Numbered from the stretch's first letter, positions 1-9,202 are shown. The stretch is 64,000 nucleotides of DNA from Streptomyces sulfonofaciens (GCF_014656295.1 NZ_BNCD01000004.1:186001-250000), one strand, 5' to 3'. The notes: generated from the letters alone by a model not told the origin. A program made the numbers and translations.

Positions 1-30
1 ACGCGTCGGACAGGCTCTAGGCTGGCGGGC

Positions 31-744
31 ATGCCCACGCTGATACTCCTACGGCACGGCCGGTCCACCGCGAACACCACCGGCGTGCTCGCCGGCCGCA
101 CTCCCGGGGTCAGCCTCGACGAGCGCGGCCTCTCCCAGGCGGCCGACCTGCCGCGGCGGCTGGCCGAGCTGCCCCTCGCCGTGGCCGTCAGCAGCCCCCT
201 GCAGCGGTGCCGGGAGACCCTGGCACCGCTGCTGGACGCCCGCCCGGGACTCGACCTGCACATCGAGGACCGCCTGAACGAGTGCGACTACGGCGACTGG
301 TCGGGCCGCAAGCTGGCGGAACTGGGGGACGAGCCCCTGATGGAGACCGTCCAGCAGCATCCCTCCGCCGCCGCCTTCCCCGGCGGCGAGTCGCTGCGTG
401 CCATGGCGACCCGCGCCGCCGAGGCGGTGCGCGAGTGGAACGCGCGCGTGACGCGCGAGCACGGACCCGACGCCGTGTACGTGATGTGCTCCCACGGCGA
501 CGTCATCAAGTCGCTGGTGGCCGAGGCGCTCGGTCTGCACCTGGACCTCTTCCAGCGGATCTCCGTCGACCCCTGCTCGCTCACCGTCATCCGCTACACC
601 CGGCTGCGGCCCTTCCTGCTGCGCCTCGGAGACACCGGAGACCTCGCCTCCCTGGCGCCCCGGGAGGCCCCCGCGGACGGCAAGGCGGAGGACGGGACCG
701 CGCAGGGCGACGCAGCGGTCGGGGGCGGTGCGGGCGCACCGTGA
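31..744 (+). CDS. Histidine phosphatase family protein (MSMEG_4193 type)
   Basis: A 237-residue protein of the histidine phosphatase (phosphoglycerate mutase-like) superfamily. The catalytic RHG motif is at residues 8-10 (LLRHGRSTAN) and the second catalytic histidine is H155 in CSHGDV. It most resembles the actinobacterial MSMEG_4193 putative phosphomutase family; the substrate is unknown and it is probably a cytosolic phosphatase. The last 45 or so residues are Gly/Ala/Asp-rich and probably disordered. It is followed on the same strand by a DUF3090 protein and a kinase-like protein, an arrangement I recall as conserved in actinobacteria, which suggests a shared but unassigned role. Family confident, function not. 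Confidence 0.88.
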   Translation: MPTLILLRHGRSTANTTGVLAGRTPGVSLDERGLSQAADLPRRLAELPLAVAVSSPLQRCRETLAPLLDARPGLDLHIEDRLNECDYGDWSGRKLAELGDEPLMETVQQHPSAAAFPGGESLRAMATRAAEAVREWNARVTREHGPDAVYVMCSHGDVIKSLVAEALGLHLDLFQRISVDPCSLTVIRYTRLRPFLLRLGDTGDLASLAPREAPADGKAEDGTAQGDAAVGGGAGAP

Positions 745-907
745 TCGTTCGCAGCAGTAGGGTGAGTCGATCGCGCCGTGCGCATGCCCGGTGCGACCGC
801 CCCGTTGCCGACCCGAACGACCGCACCGACCACCCGACGGACCGGCGACAGACCGGCGTCAGGACCAGCAGCCGATAACCGCAGTCGATCCCACATGGAG
901 ACAGGAC

Positions 908-1498
908 GTGTCCCGTCAGGTGTTCCTCTACGACCCACCGGAACGTTTCGTGGCCGGTACGGTCGGGCTGCCCGGGCGCCGCACCTTCTTCCTCCAGGCC
1001 TCCGCGGGAACCAGGGTGACCAGCGTCGCCCTGGAGAAGACCCAGGTGGCCGCGCTCGCCGAGCGGATGGACGAACTCCTCGACGAGGTCGTGCGCCGCA
1101 GCGGCGGCAGCGCCTCGGTACCGGCCGTCGCGCCCACCGAGGTCTCCGACACCGCGCCGCTCGACACCCCCGTGGAGGAGGAGTTCCGCGTCGGCACCAT
1201 GGCCCTGGCCTGGGACGGCGACGAGCAGCGCATGATCGTGGAGGCACAGGCCCTGGTCGAGCTGGACGCCGACTCGGAGGACGACCTCGCCGCGGCCGAG
1301 GAGCGGTTGCTCCAGGACGAGGAGAACGGTCCTCCGATGCTGCGCGTCAGGCTCAGCGGCGCCCAGGCCAGGGCCTTCGCCAAGCGCGCCCTGGAGGTCG
1401 TCAACGCCGGACGCCCGCCCTGCCCGCTGTGCAGCCTGCCGCTCGACCCGGAGGGACACGTATGTCCGCGCCAGAACGGATACCGCCGCGGAGCGTGA
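908..1498 (+). CDS. DUF3090 family protein
   Basis: A 196-residue cytosolic protein of the DUF3090 family, function unknown. I chose the GTG at 908 because family members begin with a short residue run followed by VFLYDPPERF; the longer upstream reading is atypical. The C-terminus holds a small zinc-ribbon-like element: CPLC, then a GH-x-CPRQN motif just before the end, as if a metal site closes the chain. The gene overlaps the next one by 37 bases, implying translational coupling. It sits between a histidine phosphatase and a kinase-like protein, so an adaptor or substrate role is possible but only inferred. Confidence 0.85.
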   Translation: MSRQVFLYDPPERFVAGTVGLPGRRTFFLQASAGTRVTSVALEKTQVAALAERMDELLDEVVRRSGGSASVPAVAPTEVSDTAPLDTPVEEEFRVGTMALAWDGDEQRMIVEAQALVELDADSEDDLAAAEERLLQDEENGPPMLRVRLSGAQARAFAKRALEVVNAGRPPCPLCSLPLDPEGHVCPRQNGYRRGA

Positions 1499-2289
1499 CC
1501 GTCACCGACCTGCTCACGCAGGGCGAGCTGACGGTGCGCGGCCGGATCCGGGACGCTTCGAACGCGGTGCTGTTCTGCACCGTCGAGCACGACGGCGAGC
1601 GGGCCGAGTGCGTCTACAAACCGGTCGCGGGCGAGCGGCCGCTGTGGGACTTCCCCGACGGCTCCCTGGCCCGCCGCGAGGTGGCCGCCTACGAGGTCTC
1701 CGAGGCACTCGGCTGGGGCCTGGTGCCGCCGACCGTGCTGCGGGACGGGCCGCACGGCGAGGGCATGTGCCAGTTGTGGATCGAGACACTGCCGCCGGAC
1801 GCCGCCCCGGAGCTGCTGGCCCTCGTCGACGCCGAGGAGCCCGAGCCCGGCTGGAAGGCCATAGGCCTCGCCGAGGTCGGCGAGGGCCGCACGGCGCTGC
1901 TGGTGCACGCCGACGACCCCCGGCTGCGGCGGCTCGCGGTGCTCGACGCGGTGATCAACAACGCCGACCGCAAGGGCGGCCACCTGCTGCCCGCCGCCGG
2001 TGAGCGGCTGTACGGGATCGACCACGGGGTCACCTTCAACGCCGAGAACAAGCTGCGCACCCTGCTGTGGGGGTGGGCGGGGGAGTCGCTGACCGAGGAG
2101 GCGCTGACCGCGCTCGCCGCCCTGCGCGGGGCGCTGGCCGAGGGCGGGCCGCTCGCGCTGCGCCTCGCCGAGCTGATCACCCCGCAGGAGCTGGACGCCA
2201 CCCGGAGCCGAGTGGCCGCGCTGCTCGACTCGGGCCGCCACCCGGCCCCTTCCGGTGAGTGGCCGGCCATCCCCTGGCCCCCCGTGTAG
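1462..2289 (+). CDS. SCO1664 family protein, PI3K/HipA kinase-like fold
   Basis: A 275-residue protein of the SCO1664 family. The ATG at 1462 lies inside the end of the DUF3090 gene (37-base overlap). The sequence resembles lipid-kinase or HipA-like folds: a VYKPV motif may supply the nucleotide-binding lysine, VINNADRKGGHLL looks like a catalytic loop (NxDRKxxH), and GIDHGVTFN looks like the metal-binding D in a DHG that replaces DFG. Kinase activity and substrate are unproven. Directly downstream of a histidine phosphatase, it suggests an opposing kinase/phosphatase pair, which is inference from context. mshC follows after 114 bases. Confidence 0.82.
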   Translation: MSAPERIPPRSVTVTDLLTQGELTVRGRIRDASNAVLFCTVEHDGERAECVYKPVAGERPLWDFPDGSLARREVAAYEVSEALGWGLVPPTVLRDGPHGEGMCQLWIETLPPDAAPELLALVDAEEPEPGWKAIGLAEVGEGRTALLVHADDPRLRRLAVLDAVINNADRKGGHLLPAAGERLYGIDHGVTFNAENKLRTLLWGWAGESLTEEALTALAALRGALAEGGPLALRLAELITPQELDATRSRVAALLDSGRHPAPSGEWPAIPWPPV

Positions 2290-2403
2290 CCGCCCGCACG
2301 CACCCGCACACGCATACCGGGCCGGGGAATGCAAGAGGGCCTCACCGACCATCTGCCCCGGTCCGGTTCGTAGGTGGAGCCTCCATCCGGTTAGGCTCAT
2401 GAC

Positions 2404-3633
2404 ATGCATGCCTGGCCCGCTTCTGAGGTCCCCGCCCTGCCTGGCAGAGGCCGCGACCTACGGATCCACGACACTGCGACCGGCGGCCTCGTCACCGTGC
2501 ACCCCGGTCCCGTCGCCCGCATCTACGTCTGCGGGATCACCCCGTACGACGCGACCCATCTGGGGCACGCGGCGACCTACAACGCGTTCGACCTGGTGCA
2601 ACGCGTGTGGCTCGACACGAAGCGGCAGGTGCAGTACGTCCAGAACGTCACCGACGTGGACGACCCCCTGCTGGAGCGCGCCCTGCGCGACGGCGTCGAC
2701 TGGACCAGCCTCGCCGAGCGCGAGACCTCGCTGTTCCGCGAGGACATGACGGCCCTGCGGATGCTGCCCCCGCAGCACTACATAGGCGCCGTGGAGGCCA
2801 TACCCGGCATCGTCCCGCTCGTGGAGCGGCTGCGGGACGCGGGAGCGGCGTACGAGCTCGAAGGCGACATCTACTTCTCCGTCGCCGCCGACCCGCACTT
2901 CGGCACCGTCTCGCACCTCGACGCCGCCGCCATGCGGCTGCTGTCCGCGGAGCGCGGCGGGGACCCGGAGCGGCCCGGCAAGAAGAACCCGCTCGACCCG
3001 ATGCTGTGGAAGGCCGCACGCGACGACGAGCCCAGTTGGGACGGCGGTTCGCTCGGCGCCGGCAGGCCCGGCTGGCACATCGAGTGCGTGGCCATCGCGC
3101 TGGAGCACCTCGGCATGGGCTTCGACGTCCAGGGCGGCGGCTCGGACCTCGCCTTCCCGCACCACGAGATGGGCGCCTCGCACGCCCAGGCGCTGACCGG
3201 GGAGTTCCCCTTCGCCAAGGCCTACGTGCACGCCGGAATGGTGGCGCTGGACGGCGAGAAGATGTCCAAGTCCAAGGGCAACCTGGTCTTCGTGTCGCAA
3301 CTGCGCAGGGACGGCATCGACCCGGCGGCGATCCGGCTCGCCCTGCTGGACCACCACTACCGCTTCGACTGGGAGTGGACCGACGACGTCCTCGCCACGG
3401 CCGTGGCCCGGCTGGAGAGCTGGCGCGCCGCCGTCTCCCGCCCGGACGGCCCGCCCGCCCTCGGCCTCGTGGAGGAGGTCCGCGAGGCCCTGGCGCACGA
3501 CCTGGACGCTCCGGCCGCGCTCCTCGCGGTCGACCGCTGGGCCGCACTCCAGCGCCGGGAGGGCGGCACCGACACGGGCGCCCCCGGTGTGGTGTCCCGC
3601 GCCGTGGACGCACTGCTGGGCGTGGCCCTGTAG
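2404..3633 (+). CDS. mshC: MshC, cysteine:GlcN-Ins ligase (mycothiol synthesis)
   Basis: L-cysteine:1D-myo-inositol 2-amino-2-deoxy-alpha-D-glucopyranoside ligase, 409 residues. It catalyses the ATP-dependent joining of cysteine to GlcN-Ins, the third enzymatic step of mycothiol synthesis in the cytosol. The family is related to cysteinyl-tRNA synthetase: zinc-ligand candidates C43 (YVCGITPYD) and C228 (WHIECVA), the HIGH-like HLGH at 52-55, and KMSKS at 286-290. It lacks the long tRNA-binding C-terminal extension, which separates it from CysS. The upstream gap has a TTAGGCT sequence close to the start that may be a -10 element. A GC-rich hairpin follows the stop. Confidence 0.96.
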   Translation: MHAWPASEVPALPGRGRDLRIHDTATGGLVTVHPGPVARIYVCGITPYDATHLGHAATYNAFDLVQRVWLDTKRQVQYVQNVTDVDDPLLERALRDGVDWTSLAERETSLFREDMTALRMLPPQHYIGAVEAIPGIVPLVERLRDAGAAYELEGDIYFSVAADPHFGTVSHLDAAAMRLLSAERGGDPERPGKKNPLDPMLWKAARDDEPSWDGGSLGAGRPGWHIECVAIALEHLGMGFDVQGGGSDLAFPHHEMGASHAQALTGEFPFAKAYVHAGMVALDGEKMSKSKGNLVFVSQLRRDGIDPAAIRLALLDHHYRFDWEWTDDVLATAVARLESWRAAVSRPDGPPALGLVEEVREALAHDLDAPAALLAVDRWAALQRREGGTDTGAPGVVSRAVDALLGVAL

Positions 3634-3642
3634 CTCCCCGTA

Positions 3643-3667
3643 CCCCCGCGCCCCAGCGGCGCGGGGG
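3643..3667 (+). terminator. Hairpin terminator after mshC
   Basis: A perfect 10-bp stem (CCCCCGCGCC with GGCGCGGGGG) and a 5-base loop lie 10 bases after the mshC stop. There is no clear T-tract, as is usual in Streptomyces. Confidence 0.65.
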
Positions 3668-3796
3668 CACCGCTCGACCGACCGTGACGGGGGAGCGTTG
3701 CATCAGCGCGACGGGGGGCGGTCCCGCGGATGACCGGGCGCGGCCGCAGTGTCCTCAGAGCGGGGGACGGCGGGCAGGGTGCTGCCCGCTCCGCCC

Positions 3797-3817
3797 CCGC
3801 GCCCCGCCGGGGCGCGG
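3797..3817 (-). terminator. Hairpin terminator after the PAC2 gene
   Basis: A perfect 9-bp stem (CCGCGCCCC with GGGGCGCGG) and a 3-base loop directly abut the stop codon of the minus-strand PAC2 gene. With the mshC hairpin it separates two convergent units. Confidence 0.6.
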
Positions 3818-3818
3818 C

Positions 3819-4829
3819 TCACTCGTCCTGGGTGTCCCCGCCGTCGCCGTCGCCGTCGTCGTCGCCCCGGCGCGGCGGCTTGGGCGGCCGGGTCCGGCCG
3901 CTCGGGTTGTCGCGGAGGTACGACGACCCCTCGCCGCCGTCCGTGGCGTGGCCTCCCGCCGTACCGCCGGGCCCGGGCCCGGGCCCGCCGCCGTCCCGCC
4001 TGCGGAGATAACGCTCGAACTCGCGCGCGATGGCCTCGCCGGACGCCTCCGGCAGGTCGGCGGTGTCCCGCGCCTCCTCCAGCGTCTGCACGTACTCCGC
4101 GACCTCGCTGTCCTCGGACGCGAGCTGGTCCACGCCCAGTTGCCACGCCCGGGCGTCCTCGGGCAGCTCGCCCAGCGGGATGCGCAGGTCGATCAGGTCC
4201 TCCAGGCGGTTGAGGAGCGCCAGGGTGGCCTTGGGATTCGGTGGCTGCGAGACGTAGTGCGGCACGGCCGCCCACAGGCTCACGGCGGGCACTCCCGCAT
4301 GGGTGCACGCCTCCTGGAGGATGCCGACGATGCCCGTGGGGCCCTCGTACTTGGTCTCCTCCAGGTTCATCGTGCGGGCCAGGTCCGGATCCGAGGTGAC
4401 ACCGCTGACGGGGACCGGCCTGGTGTGCGGGGTGTCGCCGAGCAGCGCCCCCAGTACCACCACCAGCTCCACGCCCAGCTCGTGCGCAAAACCCAGCAGC
4501 TCGTTGCAGAACGAGCGCCAGCGCATGGACGGCTCGATGCCCCGGACCAGCACCAGGTCACGCGGCTTCTCGCCGCCCACCCTGACCACCGAGAGCCGGG
4601 TCGTCGGCCAGGTGATCTTGCGGATCCCGCCGTCCAGCCACACCGTGGGACGGTTGACCTGGAAGTCGTAGTAGTCCTCGGCGTCCAGCGCCGCGAACAC
4701 CTCGCCCTTCCACTCCCGCTCCAGGTGCGCGACCGCGGTGGAGGCGGCGTCGCCCGCGTCGTTCCAACCCTCGAACGCCGCCACCATGACCGGGTCGACC
4801 AGCTCGGGAACCCCGTCGAGCTCGATCAC
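3819..4829 (-). CDS. PAC2 family protein
   Basis: A 336-residue protein of the PAC2 (proteasome assembly chaperone 2) superfamily. I chose the GTG at 4829 because it follows a strong GGAAGGAGG ribosome site and opens with VIELDGVPELVDPV; the longer in-frame reading upstream is unlikely. The PAC2 core covers roughly residues 15-260 (for example VAAFEGWNDAGDAAS near the N-terminus). The C-terminal 70 or so residues are Gly/Pro/Asp-rich, ending in a DDDGDGDGGD stretch, and are probably disordered. The family is widespread in actinobacteria with no settled function; a link with the Pup-proteasome is suggested only by homology to eukaryotic assembly chaperones. Confidence 0.88.
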   Translation of the reverse strand: MIELDGVPELVDPVMVAAFEGWNDAGDAASTAVAHLEREWKGEVFAALDAEDYYDFQVNRPTVWLDGGIRKITWPTTRLSVVRVGGEKPRDLVLVRGIEPSMRWRSFCNELLGFAHELGVELVVVLGALLGDTPHTRPVPVSGVTSDPDLARTMNLEETKYEGPTGIVGILQEACTHAGVPAVSLWAAVPHYVSQPPNPKATLALLNRLEDLIDLRIPLGELPEDARAWQLGVDQLASEDSEVAEYVQTLEEARDTADLPEASGEAIAREFERYLRRRDGGGPGPGPGGTAGGHATDGGEGSSYLRDNPSGRTRPPKPPRRGDDDGDGDGGDTQDE

Positions 4830-5024
4830 CCAGTGCCTCCTTCCGACGTACCTCGCGTACGTCCCAACCTTACGGCCCCGGCGGGCCCCCTCCGCAGCCC
4901 CTTTGCGCGGGTGAGTGAACCGATCACCACCCCGACGAAGATCGCGTACACTGCACGTGCCCGGCACCCGGCGACGGCATGGCGCACCAGCAGCCGGACA
5001 CACCGCGTGACCGTCCGGTCGCCC

Positions 5025-5696
5025 TCAGAGAGTGGAGCGCAGCCACTGCTCCACACTGGCGATGTGCACCGTCGCCCACGACCTGGCCGCCTCCGCGTCC
5101 CGGTCGCGCAGCGCCCCGAGGATCGCGCGGTGCTCGTGCAGGGTCCGGCTGACCGCGTCCTCCTGGGTCAGGCCCCGCCAGATGCGGGCGCGCGTCGTCG
5201 GCCCCGACAGCCCGTCCAGCAGCGAGCACAGCACCGAGTTCCCTGACGTCTGCACGATGCCGCGGTGGAACTCCAGGTCGCAGGCGACCAGTTCCTCCAC
5301 CGACGGCGCCCCGCCCAGCGCGTCGAGCTGGAGCGTCAGCGCATCGAGCTGCGCCCCGCCGATCCGGGACGCGGCCATCGCCGTCGCGGCCGGCTCCAGG
5401 ATCCGGCGCACCGCCAGGAACTCGAGGACCGTGTCGTCGCGGTGGAAGTCCACCACGAAGCTCAGGGCCTCCAGCAGCAGTTGCGGATCCAGGCTCGTCA
5501 CATAGGTGCCGTCGCCCTGGCGCACGTCGAGGATGCGGATCAGCGACAGCGCGCGCACCGCCTCCCGCAGCGAGTTGCGGGACAGCCCGAGGTCCGCCGC
5601 CAACTCGCTCTCCTTGGGCAGCCGGTCGCCGGGGCGCAGCGCGCCGGAGACGATCATCCCCTTGATCTTCTCGATCGCCTCGTCGGTGACAGCCAT
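5025..5696 (-). CDS. FadR/GntR-family transcriptional regulator (FCD domain)
   Basis: A 223-residue regulator. The N-terminal winged helix covers about residues 1-70, with the GntR signature RLPKESELAADLGLSRNSLREAVRAL and the wing motif RQGDGTYV. Residues 85-215 form an FCD ligand-binding domain with a conserved DLEFHRGIV motif and likely metal-binding histidines (HEHRAIL). FCD regulators usually sense carboxylic acids, often as repressors. The ATG at 5696 follows a GGAGGGAC ribosome site. It is transcribed away from the PH-like gene. No target is evident in the window. Confidence 0.92.
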   Translation of the reverse strand: MAVTDEAIEKIKGMIVSGALRPGDRLPKESELAADLGLSRNSLREAVRALSLIRILDVRQGDGTYVTSLDPQLLLEALSFVVDFHRDDTVLEFLAVRRILEPAATAMAASRIGGAQLDALTLQLDALGGAPSVEELVACDLEFHRGIVQTSGNSVLCSLLDGLSGPTTRARIWRGLTQEDAVSRTLHEHRAILGALRDRDAEAARSWATVHIASVEQWLRSTL

Positions 5697-5723
5697 GGCC
5701 CCGTCCCTCCGGTAAGACCTCCG

Positions 5724-6257
5724 ATGTCTGGGTCACATTACTGCGGGTGGCGGACGCGGCCGGCCGCCGCCCCGGGACGCTCGGCGCCGCATGCCGCCGC
5801 CCCGCCCGGCCGCCGCCCGGTGGCCAACTCCGCCGCGGCCCCGACCGGTTCGGCTGACGGCACCGGCAACTGGGACGCCCCGTCGTGCTGGGCCGGTGTG
5901 CTCTTCCGGCCCGCCCTCGCCCTGCTGCTCACCCTCGTGGCGCTCGCGCTGCCGAAGACGCCCGGCGGCCTGCGGGCCGACGCGCAGGGGGTGGCGGCCG
6001 TCACGGGCCGCCATCGCAGGGCCTGCGCATGGCCCGACGTCGAGGCCGTGCGCGTCCGCCAGGTCCGCGGCAGGGGCCTCGGCCGGCGCGCCTACGGCCC
6101 GCACGTGCGGCTCAGGCCCGGCGCGCCCGGGCCGCCGCGTGCGTTCCGGGGCCGCGCCGGCCGGCACCTGGTCCTGCCGGCCGGCCTGCGCAGGGCCGTG
6201 CCCCCGGACATCGCGGCCGCCTTCGTCCGCTTCTCCCAGGGCCGCCGGCAGGGCTGA
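5724..6257 (+). CDS. Putative PH-like membrane-anchored protein
   Basis: Up to 177 residues; the start is uncertain, with ATG 5724 or a GTG near 5899 as options. A single hydrophobic segment (VLFRPALALLLTLVALAL) is followed by a small domain reading like bacterial PH proteins: a GLRADAQGVAAV stretch, a CAWPDVEAVRV strand typical of the conversion from membrane helix to PH sheet, then basic strands. The N-terminal 55 residues of the long form are low-complexity. It converges on the LLM oxidoreductase gene with a 6-base gap. Function unknown; the call rests on pattern and codon usage. Confidence 0.5.
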   Translation: MSGSHYCGWRTRPAAAPGRSAPHAAAPPGRRPVANSAAAPTGSADGTGNWDAPSCWAGVLFRPALALLLTLVALALPKTPGGLRADAQGVAAVTGRHRRACAWPDVEAVRVRQVRGRGLGRRAYGPHVRLRPGAPGPPRAFRGRAGRHLVLPAGLRRAVPPDIAAAFVRFSQGRRQG

Positions 6258-6263
6258 GCGCGC

Positions 6264-7322
6264 TCACTGCCACAGCATGCTCGGCACCTGGCCGCGCAGC
6301 ACGGGGGCGATCTCCTCCGCGAACCGCTGGAGCATCTCCACCTGTTCACCGCGCGACAGGCCCTGGCCGTCCACCGAGATCGACTGGAGGTCGTGCCGGT
6401 ACACCTCGTGGAAGGCGAGGATCTTCTCGATGATCTGCTCGGGAGAACCGATCAGTTGCGGGCCGTGCGCCATCGCCTCCTCGATGGTGCGAAACGGCGT
6501 GTTGTAGCCCGCCCGGCCCGCCAGGTGCGGCTTGTACGCCTGCCGCACCCGCGCCTCGTACAGCTCCTTGTACCGCGACACCGCCTGCTCGGGGGTGTCC
6601 GCGATGAGCAGCCCGCCCGAGCCGGCCGCCACATGGGCGTCCGCGGGATCGTGCCCGTACGCCTCGAACCGCTCCCGGTAGTGCTCGACCAGCCGGGCGT
6701 AGGCAGGGCGCGGCTGGACGGCGTTGGCGGTGAACAGCGGATCGCCGTGCCTGGCCGCCAACTCGGGGGAGTCGAGGCTGGTCGCGGAGCCGTGCCAGAC
6801 CCGCGGGGGGCCGTCGTAGGGCCGCGGAATGGTCGTCGCGTTCTTCAGCGGCGGCCTGAACTCGCCCTGCCAGTCGACGTTCTCCTCGCGCCACAGCCGG
6901 CGCAGCAGCTCGTACTTCTCCTTCTGGAGGTCCCACTGCCGCTCCTCCGGGAGCCCGAAGAGGTCGAAGTGGCCCGCCTCCGCGCCCTTGCCGATCACCA
7001 GCTCCAGCCGGCCGCGGGAGAGCTGGTCGAGCGTCGCGTAGTCCTCCGCCACCCGCACCGGATCCAGGACCGCCACCACGGTCACCCCCGTGAGCAGTCT
7101 GATCCGCGAGGTACGCGCGGCCAGCGCGCCGAGCACCACCGTGGGCGCCGACGACAGGAAGGCGCCCGCGTGGCGCTCACCGACCGCGTACGCGTCGAAC
7201 CCGAGGTGCTCCGCCACCACACCCGCCTCGACCACCTCCTCGAACCGGTCGGCGGGGGAGGGCAGCGCACCGGTGAGCGGATGCGGGGCCCGGCCGATGA
7301 GGGAGAGCACTTGGAACTTCAC
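6264..7322 (-). CDS. LLM class flavin-dependent oxidoreductase
   Basis: A 352-residue luciferase-like monooxygenase family protein. The GTG at 7322 (then KFQVLSLIG) follows a GGAGGAAG ribosome site. A (beta/alpha)8 fold is expected, with family motifs GFDAYAVGERHAGAF (about 55-70), RLLTGVTVVAVLDPVRVAEDYATLD and GRLELVIGKG, as in reduced-flavin-dependent monooxygenases or F420-type relatives. Substrate unknown. It lies 254 bases downstream of glpD on the same strand, but a strong hairpin follows glpD, so it is probably its own unit. Confidence 0.9.
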   Translation of the reverse strand: MKFQVLSLIGRAPHPLTGALPSPADRFEEVVEAGVVAEHLGFDAYAVGERHAGAFLSSAPTVVLGALAARTSRIRLLTGVTVVAVLDPVRVAEDYATLDQLSRGRLELVIGKGAEAGHFDLFGLPEERQWDLQKEKYELLRRLWREENVDWQGEFRPPLKNATTIPRPYDGPPRVWHGSATSLDSPELAARHGDPLFTANAVQPRPAYARLVEHYRERFEAYGHDPADAHVAAGSGGLLIADTPEQAVSRYKELYEARVRQAYKPHLAGRAGYNTPFRTIEEAMAHGPQLIGSPEQIIEKILAFHEVYRHDLQSISVDGQGLSRGEQVEMLQRFAEEIAPVLRGQVPSMLWQ

Positions 7323-7536
7323 GGGCTTCCTCCAGCTCTGCGGACGGCCGGCGCTCCGCCCGGCGACCGGACCGTACGGGAAGGCCCTGCCTGCGGGACA
7401 CGAGCGGAGCACCGGGGCATCCCTCCACGATCGCCGCGGCACGTTGCACGGGTGTGTCCGCACTGTGGCGGCGCGGCCGGGCGCACCGCGGGCGGCCACG
7501 GCGGGACCGCCCGCGGTGGCCGGACGGCGTCGGCGC

Positions 7537-7562
7537 GGCGCCGCGGCCCGTGCCGCGGCGCC
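7537..7562 (-). terminator. Hairpin terminator of the glycerol operon
   Basis: A perfect 11-bp stem (GGCGCCGCGGC with GCCGCGGCGCC) and a 4-base loop lie 14 bases beyond the glpD stop. It fits termination of glpF-glpK-glpD. Confidence 0.65.
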
Positions 7563-7576
7563 GGCCGCGCACCGTG

Positions 7577-9202
7577 TCACCGCTGGTCGAGCAGGCGCTG
7601 CACCTCGGCGCGGATCCGGTCGTCGGCCAGGCCGCGGATGGTGAGGGTGGTGCGCCGCCGCAGCACGTCGTCGGCGGTCTCGGCCCACTCGTTGTCCCGG
7701 GCGTGCACGACCTGCGCCCAGATCTCCGGGGCGTCGGGGTGGATGCGCTCGGCCAGCTCGGGATGTTCGTCGGCGAGGCGGGCGATGCCGAGGGCGAGCG
7801 AGCCGTAGTGGGTGGCGAGATGCCTAGCGGTGTCGGGCGCCAGCTCCCGGCCGGGCACCGGGTGGTCCACCAGCAGCCGGTGCGTGACCGCACGCGGGCT
7901 GGCCACCCCGGGCAGCGGCATCCGCTTGGGCAGCCGGGACACCGGCTCGAAGTCCTCGCCCAGCGGGCTGCCGGGCAGCGTCTGCAGGGTGGCCAGCACG
8001 GTGCGGCCGATGTGCCGGAACGTCGTCCACTTGCCGCCCGCGACCGACAGCATGCCGCCCCTGCCCTCGGTGACCACCGTCTCCCGCCTGGCCTTCGCGG
8101 TGTCGCCGGGCCCGCCGGGCAGCACCCGCAGACCGGCGAAGGAGTAGGTGATCAGATCGCGGGACACCTGCCGGTCGCGGAGCGAGAGGGCGGCCTCGTC
8201 CAGGATCTGCGTGACGTCCCGGTCGGTGACAGCCACGTCCGCGGGATCGCCTTCGTACGCCTCGTCCGTGGTGCCCAGCAGGAGCATGTCCTCCCAGGGC
8301 AGCGCGAACGTGATGCGGTACTTGTCGATCGGCGTGGCCAGGGCCGCGCGCCACGGGGAGGTGCGTTTGAGGACCAGGTGCGCCCCCTTCGACAGCCGGA
8401 TGGAGGGCGCCGCGCCCGGATCCTCCATCCGCCGCAGGTGGTCGACCCAGGGTCCCGTGGCGTTGAGCACCAGCCGGGCGTTCACCCCGAACTCGGTGCC
8501 GTCCCTGCGGTCCTTCACGTCCGCGCCCGTGACCCGGCCGAGCGTCCGGCGCAGCCCCATCACCTCGGCGTGGTTCAGCACGACGGCGCCGGCGTCCACC
8601 GCCGCACGCACCGTCATCAAAGCCATGCGCGCGTCGTTCATCTGGTCGTCGCCGTACACGGCCACCGCCCTCAGGTTCTCCGTGCGCAGCTCGGGCACGT
8701 CCCGGCGGGCCCTGGCGGGGCTGAGCAGGTGGCCCACGCCGTCACCGAACGCGGACAGCGCCGAGTAGGCGAGGACACCCGCGCCCAGCTTCGCCGCGCC
8801 GTGCGGGCCGCCCTGGTAGACCGGCAGGTAGAAGCGGAGCGGGTTGGACAGGTGCGGGGCTATCTGGCGGGCCACCGCACGGCGCTCCAGGTGGTTCTCC
8901 GCCACCAGCCGCACCGCGCCGGTCTGCAGGTACCGAAGGCCGCCGTGCAGCAGCTTGGAGGAGGCAGAGGAGGTGGCCGAGGCGAAGTCGCCCGCGTCCA
9001 CCAGGGCCACCCGCAGTCCGGACTGGGCGGCGTGCCAGGCGGTCGAGATCCCGAGGATCCCGCCGCCGATCACCAGGAGGTCGTACGTCGCGCGGGACAG
9101 CCGCTCCCGGGTCTCGGCACGGCTGTCCGTGCCCCGCGCCGCCCGGGGTCCGGCCGCCGGCCGGGTCCCTTGCGCGGCGGGGACGCTCTGCAGGGTGGTC
9201 AT
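7577..9202 (-). CDS. glpD: Glycerol-3-phosphate dehydrogenase (GylB)
   Basis: A 541-residue FAD-dependent sn-glycerol-3-phosphate dehydrogenase that oxidises G3P to dihydroxyacetone phosphate at the membrane, passing electrons to quinone. The FAD-binding GGGILG motif is in LLVIGGGILGISTA near residue 45; other family motifs are SSKLLHGGLRYLQ and VAGGKWTTFRH. The C-terminal domain is the alpha-helical DAO_C cap. The ATG at 9202 follows a GGGGAGA site. It is the last gene of the glpF-glpK-glpD unit, 139 bases after glpK, and a hairpin follows. It corresponds to gylB of S. coelicolor; control by GylR is expected. Confidence 0.95.
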   Translation of the reverse strand: MTTLQSVPAAQGTRPAAGPRAARGTDSRAETRERLSRATYDLLVIGGGILGISTAWHAAQSGLRVALVDAGDFASATSSASSKLLHGGLRYLQTGAVRLVAENHLERRAVARQIAPHLSNPLRFYLPVYQGGPHGAAKLGAGVLAYSALSAFGDGVGHLLSPARARRDVPELRTENLRAVAVYGDDQMNDARMALMTVRAAVDAGAVVLNHAEVMGLRRTLGRVTGADVKDRRDGTEFGVNARLVLNATGPWVDHLRRMEDPGAAPSIRLSKGAHLVLKRTSPWRAALATPIDKYRITFALPWEDMLLLGTTDEAYEGDPADVAVTDRDVTQILDEAALSLRDRQVSRDLITYSFAGLRVLPGGPGDTAKARRETVVTEGRGGMLSVAGGKWTTFRHIGRTVLATLQTLPGSPLGEDFEPVSRLPKRMPLPGVASPRAVTHRLLVDHPVPGRELAPDTARHLATHYGSLALGIARLADEHPELAERIHPDAPEIWAQVVHARDNEWAETADDVLRRRTTLTIRGLADDRIRAEVQRLLDQR

